A stretch of DNA of 64,000 bases from Streptomyces sp. Ncost-T10-10d (GTDB lineage Bacteria; Actinomycetota; Actinomycetes; Streptomycetales; Streptomycetaceae). The notes beneath the pieces were generated by a model. The model saw nothing but the letters and a program-made list of their open reading frames with translations. It did not search any database and was not told where the DNA came from. Positions 7,057-14,566 of this stretch are shown in pieces. The translations under genes were made by a program, and so were the position numbers. Position 1 is the first letter of the stretch, and each line of letters starts with the position of its first letter. Location of the stretch: assembly GCF_900091955.1 (NCBI RefSeq), contig NZ_FMDF01000120.1:48093-112092 (forward strand). Reading direction: 5' to 3'.

Positions 7057-8867
7057 CGACGGAGGCGGAAGATGTCACGCACGCGATCCTGACGGCTCTC
7101 CAGGCGGGCCGTCACTTCAAGGTGGAGGCCGGTGCCGGTGCGGGCAAGACCAGCTCACTGATCGAGGCGCTCCAGAGCATCCTGGCTGATCGCCCCCGCT
7201 ACCTCCCGCGGCCCCACCAGCGCATCGCCTGCGTCACCTACACCAATGTGGCCCGCGACGAGATCATCAGCCGTACCGACCGCAGCCCGTACGTGTTCGC
7301 CGAAACCATCCATGGTTTCCTGTGGCAGTTGCTCTCCCCTTTCGGCAAGCACCTGTTGCGCCACATCGTCGAGCTGGACATCATGCTGTCGAAGATGGAG
7401 GGCCACACCTCACTGGACGGCTACACCGTCGAGTACAGCACCGGCTTCCAGAAAGTGGACCACGACAGCCGTCGCGTGCAGCTGGGTCACAACGATCTGC
7501 CCGTCCTCGCGAGGGCGTTTTTCGCCCTTCCCAAGTTCCGGGCCCTGGCTGCCGATCGGTTCCCGATCGTCTTCGTGGACGAGTACCAGGACACCCCCGC
7601 CGGTCTGGCGGAGGCCATGCTGGGCACGCCGGGCGATGAGGCCACCGCGCGCGGCCCCCTCTGCGGCTTCTTCGGGGACCATTGGCAGCAGATTTACGAC
7701 AACGCGTGCGGGGCACTCGAGGACGCCCGCCCGACACCGGTCTTCAGACGGCGCAATCGGCGCTCGCAGCGCGCCGTCGTGAACCTCCTGAACACGATGC
7801 GTCCCGAATTGACGCAGACCATGGCGTCAGGAGTTGGCGAGGGCACCGTCGCCGTCTATCACACCAACGAATGGGCCGGGACGAGGCTCACCCACCACCG
7901 GAAGGGTCAGCTCGGCTGGGACGCGGCCCACGCGGCTCGGAAATGGGTACTGGACGACGCCCGCGACCGGTTATGGAGCACCGGGGCATCCGGTCACGAT
8001 GCCCAGGCGCGGGCGGAGGAGCCCAGCACGAAGATCCTCATGCTCACGCACGAGACGATCGCCGGCGAACTGGGATATCAGAAGCTCCACGGGGCCTTTC
8101 GGCGCAACGATTCCTACGTGAGGAAGGAGGACCACGCCATGGCCTTCTTCATGGACACGCTGGAACCGGCCCTGCTCCACCACCGGAACAAGCGCTACGG
8201 CGCGATGTTCGACGCACTCGACCCCCGTGGCCGCCCACCCATCAACTCGTCGGCCGACAAGCAGGAATGGATGGCGTTCCTGACGAAACTGGGGGAGGCC
8301 CGCAAGACGGGCACGGTCGGCGACGTCCTCGACCTCTGTCTTGAACAGCAGCTCTTCGACGGCCTGGGGAAGGTGCGCGAGCGTCACCGGAAGGCCGTGC
8401 CACCATCCGGCACCGACCCGCAGGCTGTGAGTGACGACAAGGCCGAAGCCCGGGCGGCGGCGCGGTCGAAGGAGTACCAACAACTGCGCCAGGTGCCGTA
8501 CGCGGAGTTGCTGGCGTTGAGCGAGCACCTCGGCGGCGGCACGCCCTTCGCCACACAACACGGAGTCAAGGGACTGGAGTTCAACCGGGTCCTCGCCGTG
8601 GTCAGCAAGGGACACTCCCGCTTCCAGATCCCCGAGATGCTGGCTAACTTCTCCCGGCGCGACGAACTGATGGACAAGGAACTGGAGGCGTTTATCAGGG
8701 CACGCAACCTCTTCTACGTGGCATGCTCACGGGCCAGAGAGCATCTGGCCATCCTCTTCACCACGAAACTTGAGCCCGCTGCACTGGACACCCTCCGGGA
8801 GTGGGTCGGCGAGTCGCGGATCACGTCGCTGCGGTTCGACGGGGATACGGTGGTGGGTGGCGAATGA
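7053..8867 (+). CDS. Gabija-like GajB: UvrD/PcrA-type superfamily 1 helicase, 604 aa
   Basis: GTG at 7053 overlaps the nuclease stop; a longer frame from 7008 would run further into that gene and is less likely. Motif I is VEAGAGAGKTSS (residues 24-35), motif II FVDEYQD (about 174), motif III FFGDHWQQIY, motif V ATQHGVKGLEFNRV and motif VI FYVACSRAREHL. These place it in UvrD-like SF1A. In Gabija, GajB senses DNA ends and works with GajA in anti-phage defence. No separate nuclease domain is visible. The gene is last in the module; after its stop the sequence turns into an exonuclease remnant. Confident as a helicase and slightly less so as a true GajB. Confidence 0.8.
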   Translation: MTTEAEDVTHAILTALQAGRHFKVEAGAGAGKTSSLIEALQSILADRPRYLPRPHQRIACVTYTNVARDEIISRTDRSPYVFAETIHGFLWQLLSPFGKHLLRHIVELDIMLSKMEGHTSLDGYTVEYSTGFQKVDHDSRRVQLGHNDLPVLARAFFALPKFRALAADRFPIVFVDEYQDTPAGLAEAMLGTPGDEATARGPLCGFFGDHWQQIYDNACGALEDARPTPVFRRRNRRSQRAVVNLLNTMRPELTQTMASGVGEGTVAVYHTNEWAGTRLTHHRKGQLGWDAAHAARKWVLDDARDRLWSTGASGHDAQARAEEPSTKILMLTHETIAGELGYQKLHGAFRRNDSYVRKEDHAMAFFMDTLEPALLHHRNKRYGAMFDALDPRGRPPINSSADKQEWMAFLTKLGEARKTGTVGDVLDLCLEQQLFDGLGKVRERHRKAVPPSGTDPQAVSDDKAEARAAARSKEYQQLRQVPYAELLALSEHLGGGTPFATQHGVKGLEFNRVLAVVSKGHSRFQIPEMLANFSRRDELMDKELEAFIRARNLFYVACSRAREHLAILFTTKLEPAALDTLREWVGESRITSLRFDGDTVVGGE

Positions 8868-8939
8868 GGAACGAGGCAGGCCGGACGGATCCCCGGGCCA
8901 ACCCCAACAAGGGATGCCCTGGGTTGCTGGTCGCCCGGA

Positions 8940-9169
8940 TGCGATCGCCTCATGACGACCTCGGGCAGCTCCCGGCCGCCAAAGATCACGGAGGAGGTGG
9001 GCGAAGGTCGGAGCGCCCCGCAGTCGCCCGCCGTGAGCCCGTGTATCTCGACCGGCCCCGGGCCGCATCCAGGGTTGAGCAGGGTCGAGAACTCTCCGGA
9101 CCGTTCGCCTTCCGGGCTGATCGTCACCACCGCGACGGACAGCACTCGGGTCCCGGCCACCGGCGTCAC
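8940..9169 (-). pseudogene. fragment of a DnaQ-type 3'-5' exonuclease gene
   Basis: On the minus strand one frame reads TRVLSVAVVTISPEGERSGE and later PVEIHGLTAG. The next frame continues directly with GRLRGAPTFAHLLRDL. Joined, these match the N-terminal half of actinobacterial DEDD exonuclease-domain proteins (DNA polymerase III epsilon-like). A single-base shift separates the two pieces, the region with the first DxE motif is missing at the 5' end, and nothing recognisable follows. It is a decayed fragment, next to the helicase gene on the opposite strand. Confidence 0.5.
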
Positions 9170-9182
9170 GGTCCGCGACGAT

Positions 9183-9410
9183 ATGCGTCAGGAGGTCTTC
9201 CGCCCGCTCCCCATCCACCTCGGCGCGCTGGACGAGACCCTGAAGTGGGGCGGCGAAGCCGTCGAGGCGGCCGATGCCCGCATCGACGTCGAGCTGACGG
9301 TTCAGGACGGCACGCTGCACCTCTGGCTCGGCCTCGACAGGGTGGACGTCCGGGCGGCTTGCGACGATTTCGCCCGCCTGCTGCACACCCTTCCGTACAC
9401 CGACTGTTAG
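9183..9410 (+). CDS. hypothetical protein, 75 aa
   Basis: From ATG 9183 the frame uses G or C at nearly every third position, unlike the antisense frame, so it looks genuinely coding. The product (MRQEVFRPLPIHLGALDETL to LLHTLPYTDC) is short and acidic, with no recognised domain. No good ribosome site precedes the ATG, and the frame stays open upstream across the exonuclease debris. It may therefore be the 3' part of a longer gene cut by rearrangement. Confidence 0.4.
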   Translation: MRQEVFRPLPIHLGALDETLKWGGEAVEAADARIDVELTVQDGTLHLWLGLDRVDVRAACDDFARLLHTLPYTDC

Positions 9411-9833
9411 GTCGGTGACGACCATGTACTGCTGCGCCTGCACGGCGATCTCGAGACCGATCCCCTTTTCCCTTGGCCGCCGTAGGCATGGATGCCTACG
9501 CCTCCGGGCCGAAGGATCGGCGACGGCTCATTGAGCAAGTCACCGATGGGCCTGCGGAAGCACAGGCCAAGCAGCCGTATTCGTGAGCCCGTAACGCGAG
9601 CCGGGCCACGTTCTTCGCTCCGCTTCAGGCTGGCAAGGGCGTGACAGGAATGGCGCTGCAGAGCCCCCGCTGGCTCTTTCAGGAAACGGCTGCCCCTGGC
9701 TCACCGAAGGCCCGGCCGACGCCGGGACGGCGAAAAACTTGGTATGCGGGCCCCTGCTGACGTCCTTCGACGTCGCTGTGCCGTTCCTCACCGATGAATC
9801 CGTAGATCACTTCACAACATTCCGGGAGAACCC
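9411..9833. other. intergenic, no supported gene
   Basis: About 420 bp between a doubtful small gene and the DUF6243 gene. Short frames on both strands lack ribosome sites and recognisable products. The only clear structure is a near-perfect hairpin at 9481-9500. A GGGAGA ribosome site at 9824-9829 belongs to the next gene. Confidence 0.5.
9481..9500. repeat. 9-bp inverted repeat with 2-base loop
   Basis: CGTAGGCAT and ATGCCTACG flank a GG loop. It lies about 70 bp after the small gene ending at 9410 and is not followed by a T tract, so it could be a weak terminator or a protein-binding site. Confidence 0.4.
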
Positions 9834-10043
9834 GTGAGCAAGAACATCAACAACCCCGTGGGCATGGGCGGCGGCCAGCGCAAGAAGCTGTCCCGCGCCG
9901 AACGGCAGAACAACGGTCCGCACCGCAACCTCGACCGCCAGGGTGCCGCCGACCAGAAGGCGGAGCTGGTGCGCAAGATGCGCGAAAAGGCCGGCACAGC
10001 CGAGGGTGCCGGGCAGACCGGCGACAACACCGCACAGAGCTGA
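9834..10043 (+). CDS. DUF6243-type small protein, 69 aa
   Basis: GTG at 9834 follows a GGGAGA site. The protein starts MSKNINNPVGMGGGQRKKLS and continues with SRAERQNNGPHRNLDRQGAA, an extremely hydrophilic and basic sequence that I recognise as a widespread Streptomyces small protein (DUF6243). It has no hydrophobic segment and is probably a cytoplasmic, largely disordered protein. Function is unknown. It stands alone, with G+C-rich potential hairpin sequence downstream (10060-10110). It may be a resident chromosomal gene caught between accessory modules. Confidence 0.75.
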   Translation: MSKNINNPVGMGGGQRKKLSRAERQNNGPHRNLDRQGAADQKAELVRKMREKAGTAEGAGQTGDNTAQS

Positions 10044-10165
10044 CGCACCGCCACCGCAGGGCGGCACCGCACGGGGCAGGGTCCGGACCGCGACACGTGG
10101 CCCGGGCCCTGCTGCCGTACCGAGCGCGACCTGCCCCGCTCAGGTCCCGGCCGAGCATCCGCGTC

Positions 10166-10310
10166 TCAGCTGGCCAACCGGGGCAGCCGCAGATTCAGCA
10201 GCCTCGTCACCGCCACCACCCCGAGCTGCACCAGTAGCGTCACCACCAGCGCGTTCCCCGTGCACAGCCCGGGCGACACCGCCTCGCTGAGTTGGCCAGC
10301 GTCGACGCGC
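10166..10310 (-). pseudogene. C-terminal membrane-helix remnant of an unidentified gene
   Basis: The minus strand reads LSEAVSPGLCTGNALVVTLL, then QLGVVAVTRLLNLRLPRLAS, then TGA (10166-10168). This resembles a last transmembrane helix with a basic tail. No start codon or ribosome site is found upstream, and homology-like character fades past 10310. It is probably the 3' stump of a transporter or permease gene truncated by rearrangement. The family is not recognised. Confidence 0.3.
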
Positions 10311-10684
10311 GCCAGGGGGCTCTTCGAGTCTGAGTCGGGTGCAGTAAGCCGTGGAGAGAGGTTCGAGTGCCTCCGGCGGCAGGCCCGTGGGCGGATGGTC
10401 GAATCGGGTTCAGTGTATGAATTTCACCATGTCGCTGACCTGCGAAATCGCATCCCAAAGTTCGAGTAGCCGATACGCCGAGTTGGTGCAGCCCGGTGCC
10501 GCTCATTCGCTTTCGTCGTTGGTGACGATCTCGAAAATCGTCTTGGCACAGGCATCGCCACGCCTGATCGTCAGCGGAGCGCTGGATGCGGTCGGGCCTG
10601 ACTGTCAGTGGTGCCGCATACCCTAGATGAGCACCTCGGCCGGCTACTTGCCGACGGGTCGTGTCCAGCAAGGAGGATGAGGCG
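10311..10684. other. intergenic, promoter side of the pAgo operon
   Basis: I see no supported gene here. The stretch has lower G+C around 10410-10480. It ends in a strong AAGGAGG ribosome site (10670-10676) seven to eight bases before the ATG at 10685. That site is the reason for preferring this start over the GTG at 10661. Confidence 0.4.
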
Positions 10685-12175
10685 ATGGCTGATCGCAAGA
10701 CGGTGACGCGCCAGACGTTCATCGGTGAGAAGGGCATCGCCCTGATCGAGCGACGCTGCCTGGAGATGGGCCACCTCTTCCATCCCCGGCGCGTCGATCA
10801 CGGCATCGACGGACACATCGATCTGGTCGACCCCGACAGCCGTGCCGTGCTGAACCTGACCCTGCTGGTCCAGAGCAAAGCGCAGGACCGACGCTTCTCT
10901 GGCGAGACGGACGACGGCTTCCACTACCTCTGCGACCAGCGCGATCTTGATCACTGGCTGTCCGGCAACTCGCCGGTCATCCTGGTCTTTTCCCACCCCG
11001 AGAGTCATGAGGCGTGGTGGGTGGAGGTCAAGGCGGCGTTCCCGGATGCGGTCAGCCGTGCTGCCCGCCGCGTGGACATCGACAAGCACACCCAGCGCTT
11101 CGACCGGGACGCCGCCCAGGCACTGCTGCGCTTGGCGATGCCGCAGACGACGGGCCTGTACCTGCGGCCCGCGCCGATCACCGAAGTGCTGACCACGAAC
11201 CTGCTGCCCGTCATCGAGATGCCGCCGACCGTGCATCTGGCCCCGACGGCCTTCACTGACTACCGCGCGGCCGGTGGCGCACTGGAGACGCAGGGCCGGC
11301 GTGAGTCCGGCTGGATCCTGCGGGACAACCTGGTCCTGTCGTTCCACGACCTTCGGAACTCGCCTCTGCGGGTGCTCTGCGACGGAGATCCCGAGCGGCA
11401 CGAGACCAGAGAGTGGGCGGACAGCGAAGACCTCGACACCCAGCACCGCTTCGCTGACCTGCTCTCCCGGACCGTTCAGGGCTCCTATCCGGAACTGCGG
11501 TGGCACAAGAACCGCAAGCACATGCACTTTCGCGCGACCTCGCACCTGGGGCCCCGCAAGGCGGGCAAGGGACCCGGATCACGCGGCCGGACCGTGTTCG
11601 GTCCGCACACCTCGAAGTCCGACCTACAGCGCGTCGGCTACTACCACCACGCCGCACTGCGCACGAGATTCCGGCGCCTGGACGGTGTCTGGTACTGCCA
11701 GCTGGAACCGGACTACTGCTTCACCACCGACGGATACACCGAATACCCTTTCGCCGACCGGCTCCTGGCGGGGATCAAACGTCTCGACCGGCATCCGGCG
11801 GTCCGAGGCTGGACCCGCATGTGGGCCAACTACCTGCGCCAGGACGCCGATTTGTTCACGGAAGCACGGCCCGTCCGGTTCGGCGAGCTGGCCACCATGA
11901 CAGTCGAGCGCGGTATCGACGACCTGTTGTGGGGGCCAGCGCCGTCCGGGGCCGCACCCGAGGACGACCAGGACCCGTCCGCCGGAGGGCAGGAAAGTCT
12001 GGACGCTGTACTGGCTGCCGCGGATGCGGACACCCAGGATCTCCTCAGCCTGCTCCAGGACGGCGAGAGTGACGAGGGCGCTCCTCGGCGAAGAAGCCCC
12101 GGAAGCAAAGCCAGGTCTGCAGGACTGCGGACGCCCCGTCAGGGACGGGCGAGCGGTGCGAGGCGAGGCCGGTGA
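10685..12175 (+). CDS. DUF4365-type nuclease fused to an APAZ-like domain, pAgo partner, 496 aa
   Basis: Residues about 8-150 look like a DUF4365 domain, a PD-(D/E)XK nuclease fold. It shows IDGHIDLVDPDS with Asp46 and then LLVQSKAQ with a Q-x-K (63-65), the usual catalytic spacing. Residues about 180-420 resemble the APAZ region that docks on short Argonautes: GYYHHAALRTRFRRLDGVWY, CQLEPDYCFTTDG, then LAGIKRLDRHPAVRGW. The last 80 residues are charged and low complexity. The stop overlaps the PIWI gene (GTGA), so the two are made together. In SPARDA-type systems such a nuclease-APAZ subunit and a short Argonaute form a complex that degrades DNA or RNA after guide-directed recognition of invader nucleic acid. 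Domain calls are by pattern; nuclease activity is inferred. Confidence 0.7.
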   Translation: MADRKTVTRQTFIGEKGIALIERRCLEMGHLFHPRRVDHGIDGHIDLVDPDSRAVLNLTLLVQSKAQDRRFSGETDDGFHYLCDQRDLDHWLSGNSPVILVFSHPESHEAWWVEVKAAFPDAVSRAARRVDIDKHTQRFDRDAAQALLRLAMPQTTGLYLRPAPITEVLTTNLLPVIEMPPTVHLAPTAFTDYRAAGGALETQGRRESGWILRDNLVLSFHDLRNSPLRVLCDGDPERHETREWADSEDLDTQHRFADLLSRTVQGSYPELRWHKNRKHMHFRATSHLGPRKAGKGPGSRGRTVFGPHTSKSDLQRVGYYHHAALRTRFRRLDGVWYCQLEPDYCFTTDGYTEYPFADRLLAGIKRLDRHPAVRGWTRMWANYLRQDADLFTEARPVRFGELATMTVERGIDDLLWGPAPSGAAPEDDQDPSAGGQESLDAVLAAADADTQDLLSLLQDGESDEGAPRRRSPGSKARSAGLRTPRQGRASGARRGR

Positions 12176-13626
12176 TCAGCTCGGTGATCCTTGACGAACC
12201 AGAACTGGAATTCGGCGGAGCGGCCCGGCACATCGATCCACGGTTCGGGATCACGAACTACGGTCCCGCCGATCTCGGCGTGGCCGACGCGCCCAGGGCG
12301 ATCCGCGTCGGCCTGGTCGGTCCTGCGGACCAACTCGACGGGCTGCGCCGATGGCTAGAGCGCTGCCGGGAACCCATAGCGGCCAAGGACGAGAAGTACC
12401 CGCATCTCTTCCCGGAATTCCCCGGCTGCGACACCGACCGCGGTCTGCACACCACCCTTGTCTTCAGCGACCGCAACACGCGGGCGATCAGCAGCCGCGA
12501 CCTGCGCGCCATCGAGACCGCCGGCCAGCCGGCAGCCCTGACCAAGGCCGTGAGCATTTACGCGGAAGAGATCAGGACCCTGGCTGACGAGAACCGTGTC
12601 GACGTCCTCCTGGTCGCCAGACCCGAGCAGCTCATCGACACCGCCAGCCGATCAGCCCGCGGCCCGAAGGAGGCCGACGAGCTTCCAGCCCGGGACACCC
12701 TCGACGAGCCGCCCCCGGCTCAGTTCGCCAACTTCCACGACCTGCTCAAAGCCCGGCTGCTGCATCTGCGCCAGCCCATCCAGATCATCCGACGCAGCAC
12801 CTGGGACGAAGCCACCCGGCCTCCCGAGGGCCACAGTCGCCAGGACGAGGCCAGCCGGGCCTGGAACCTGCACGTCGCCCTTTACTACAAGGCCGGTGGA
12901 GTCCCGTGGCGCCTCCTGCGCAGTCCCGCTGACCTCACGACCTGCTACGTCGGTGTCGCCTTCTACCGCAGCGACGACGGGACCTCTCTGAGCACCTCCG
13001 TCGCGCAGGTATTCAACGAACGCGGGGACGGCGTGATCGTGCGCGGAGGGCCGGCAAGGATCAGCCGCACCGACCGCCAGCCCCACCTGGCCCGCGCCGA
13101 CGCGCACGCCCTCCTGGTCCACGCCCTGGGCGCCTACCGGCGCGAGCACCACACCGCACCCGCGCGCATCGTGCTGCACAAGACCTCGGCCTTCACCGAC
13201 GACGAGGCAGGCGGCTTCCAAGACGCCGCGGACGAACGGTTCATCGACACGCTGGAGATGAGCTGGATCACCAGCAGCGAAGGAGCCGCAGCCTTCCGTC
13301 CCGGAGACGCACCGCCCCTGCGCGGCACCCTCGTCAGCCTCGGCGAACGCGAACTTGCGCTGTACGCCACCGGCAGCATCGAGTTCTACCGAACCTACCC
13401 CGGCATGTACATTCCGCGCCCGATCGGCATCAGGCCCGTGACCCCCACCCGCAACCCCCGCGAACTGGCAGCCGAAGTCCTCGCCCTGACCAAGATGAAC
13501 TGGAACCAGACCCGCCTCGACGGGCGCCTCCCCGTCACCCTGCGCACGGCCAACCAGGTCAAATCCGTCCTGCGCTTCTGCCCGCCCGACCAGGCTGTCG
13601 CCACCCGCTACGCCCACTACATGTAG
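12172..13626 (+). CDS. short prokaryotic Argonaute (MID-PIWI), 484 aa
   Basis: GTG at 12172 overlaps the preceding stop. The length fits short pAgos. The MID region (about 40-250) includes PHLFPEFPGCDTDRGLHTTL and the guide-end pocket segment LRQPIQIIRRSTWDE (about 199-213). PIWI spans about 255-470, with SVAQVFNERGDGVIVRGG, RIVLHKTSAFTDDE, FYRTYPGMYIPRP and the hallmark LTKMNWNQTRLDG (439-451). The first catalytic Asp position reads YVGVAFYRS, with Ala263 where slicers have Asp, so slicing is not expected. This is standard for short pAgos that signal through a partner. The overlapping DUF4365/APAZ-like gene would supply the effector nuclease. Downstream lies an IS630 remnant. Confidence 0.8.
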   Translation: MISSVILDEPELEFGGAARHIDPRFGITNYGPADLGVADAPRAIRVGLVGPADQLDGLRRWLERCREPIAAKDEKYPHLFPEFPGCDTDRGLHTTLVFSDRNTRAISSRDLRAIETAGQPAALTKAVSIYAEEIRTLADENRVDVLLVARPEQLIDTASRSARGPKEADELPARDTLDEPPPAQFANFHDLLKARLLHLRQPIQIIRRSTWDEATRPPEGHSRQDEASRAWNLHVALYYKAGGVPWRLLRSPADLTTCYVGVAFYRSDDGTSLSTSVAQVFNERGDGVIVRGGPARISRTDRQPHLARADAHALLVHALGAYRREHHTAPARIVLHKTSAFTDDEAGGFQDAADERFIDTLEMSWITSSEGAAAFRPGDAPPLRGTLVSLGERELALYATGSIEFYRTYPGMYIPRPIGIRPVTPTRNPRELAAEVLALTKMNWNQTRLDGRLPVTLRTANQVKSVLRFCPPDQAVATRYAHYM

Positions 13627-13649
13627 TCAGCCGACCGGGCGATTCGCTT

Positions 13650-14083
13650 TCCGCTGGCCGGGCCCGCACGCTGATCCGTTCCGGCGCGTCGCACGCCCGT
13701 GGTGCGGGTGCGCGGCCGGTCCTGGCGGGCTGGTCGATCGCCGCTATGTGCTACTACCGGCCGGGCGACTCCTCCCGGTTGATCTACCGGCCGGGCAAGC
13801 ACCGCAAGCACCGGGGTGCAGTACGCAACAGCCTCGCTTGGACCGACTGCCGCGACTTGGTCCTGCGCCCCACATCCAGCTCAAAGCCCCTATCGTCCTA
13901 ATCTGGGACGAGCTCAACACCCACTGGTCCGCCGGGATGCGCGAGTACGCGAACAAGCTCGACTGGTTCGCTATCGCCCAATTGCCCTCCTGTGTATCGG
14001 AGCTGAAACCGGTGGAGGTGTCTGGCCGCTGTTACGGCGCGGTCTGCTGGCCAACACTGCCTTCACCGACGACGAACATCCAC
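13650..14083 (+). pseudogene. IS630-family transposase remnant in three frames
   Basis: The sequence moves through three frames. One (ATG near 13746) gives CYYRPGDSSRLIYRPGKHRK. The next gives HIQLKAPIVLIWDELNTHWS, with the second catalytic Asp of the DDE triad. The last gives LLRRGLLANTAFTDDEH, the usual C-terminus. Each piece matches a typical actinobacterial IS630 transposase, and together they preserve gene order, but frameshifts make it inactive. It abuts the truncated 3' end of the ATP-binding gene on the opposite strand. Confidence 0.75.
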
Positions 14084-14438
14084 CTGCGCGTCGTCGCTTG
14101 GCAGGGGTGGTGCTTCCGTCCGTGACCTCGATCCGGAGCTGGTGGTTGCCGTACAGCACCCGCAGCCCCACAGCCCCAGAGCCGTGACTGATCGCGTTGG
14201 TCACCAACTCTGAGACGACAAGCTGGGCATCTTCTGCCGGGGCGTCCGGCAGGGCCCACTGCCTCAGCACGGCCGCTGTGGTGCCTCGTGCTTGAGCGAC
14301 GTGAATACTCGCCGGCGCCATGACCATCTCGAAGGCACGGGATGCCAGTGGAGACACGGCCGGCGCGCTGCTGGCGGCGGTGGGGCCGCCGTCAGTCATC
14401 CCAGGTTGGGGAAGCGTTGCTGCCCGGTGCGTGGTCAT
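14084..14438 (-). pseudogene. ATP-binding (anti-sigma-like HATPase) protein, 3' truncated
   Basis: From ATG 14438 about 117 residues match the family of Streptomyces serine kinase-like ATP-binding proteins: FEMVMAPASIHVAQARGTTA, then the N-box EDAQLVVSELVTNAISHGSG, then LRIEVTDGSTTPAKRRRA. The family continues with a glycine-rich G2 box and a C-terminal strand. Here the frame instead runs into antisense IS630 sequence at about 14088. The truncated product cannot complete the ATP site. It is divergent from the XRE regulator gene, the usual partner arrangement in the genus, so the pair has lost one member. Confidence 0.7.
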
Positions 14439-14566
14439 GTGCCCATCGCACCGTGGTGTCGTGATCCGGAACAGGGGAAACCTGAGGGGGAAAACTTTGT
14501 CAAGGGGGGAAAACGAGGGGGGAGTTGGGGTCAGGATTGGATTCCCCACCGATAGAGGTCACACTC

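Noticed and set aside
8727..9443. 238-codon minus-strand frame near the exonuclease remnant
   Set aside because: Only the short GRLRGAPTFAHLLRDL part is meaningful; the 5' portion is antisense to a better-biased plus-strand frame.
12172..13626. Active slicer Argonaute
   Set aside because: The first catalytic Asp position in PIWI reads VGVAF, so cleavage by the Argonaute itself is unlikely.
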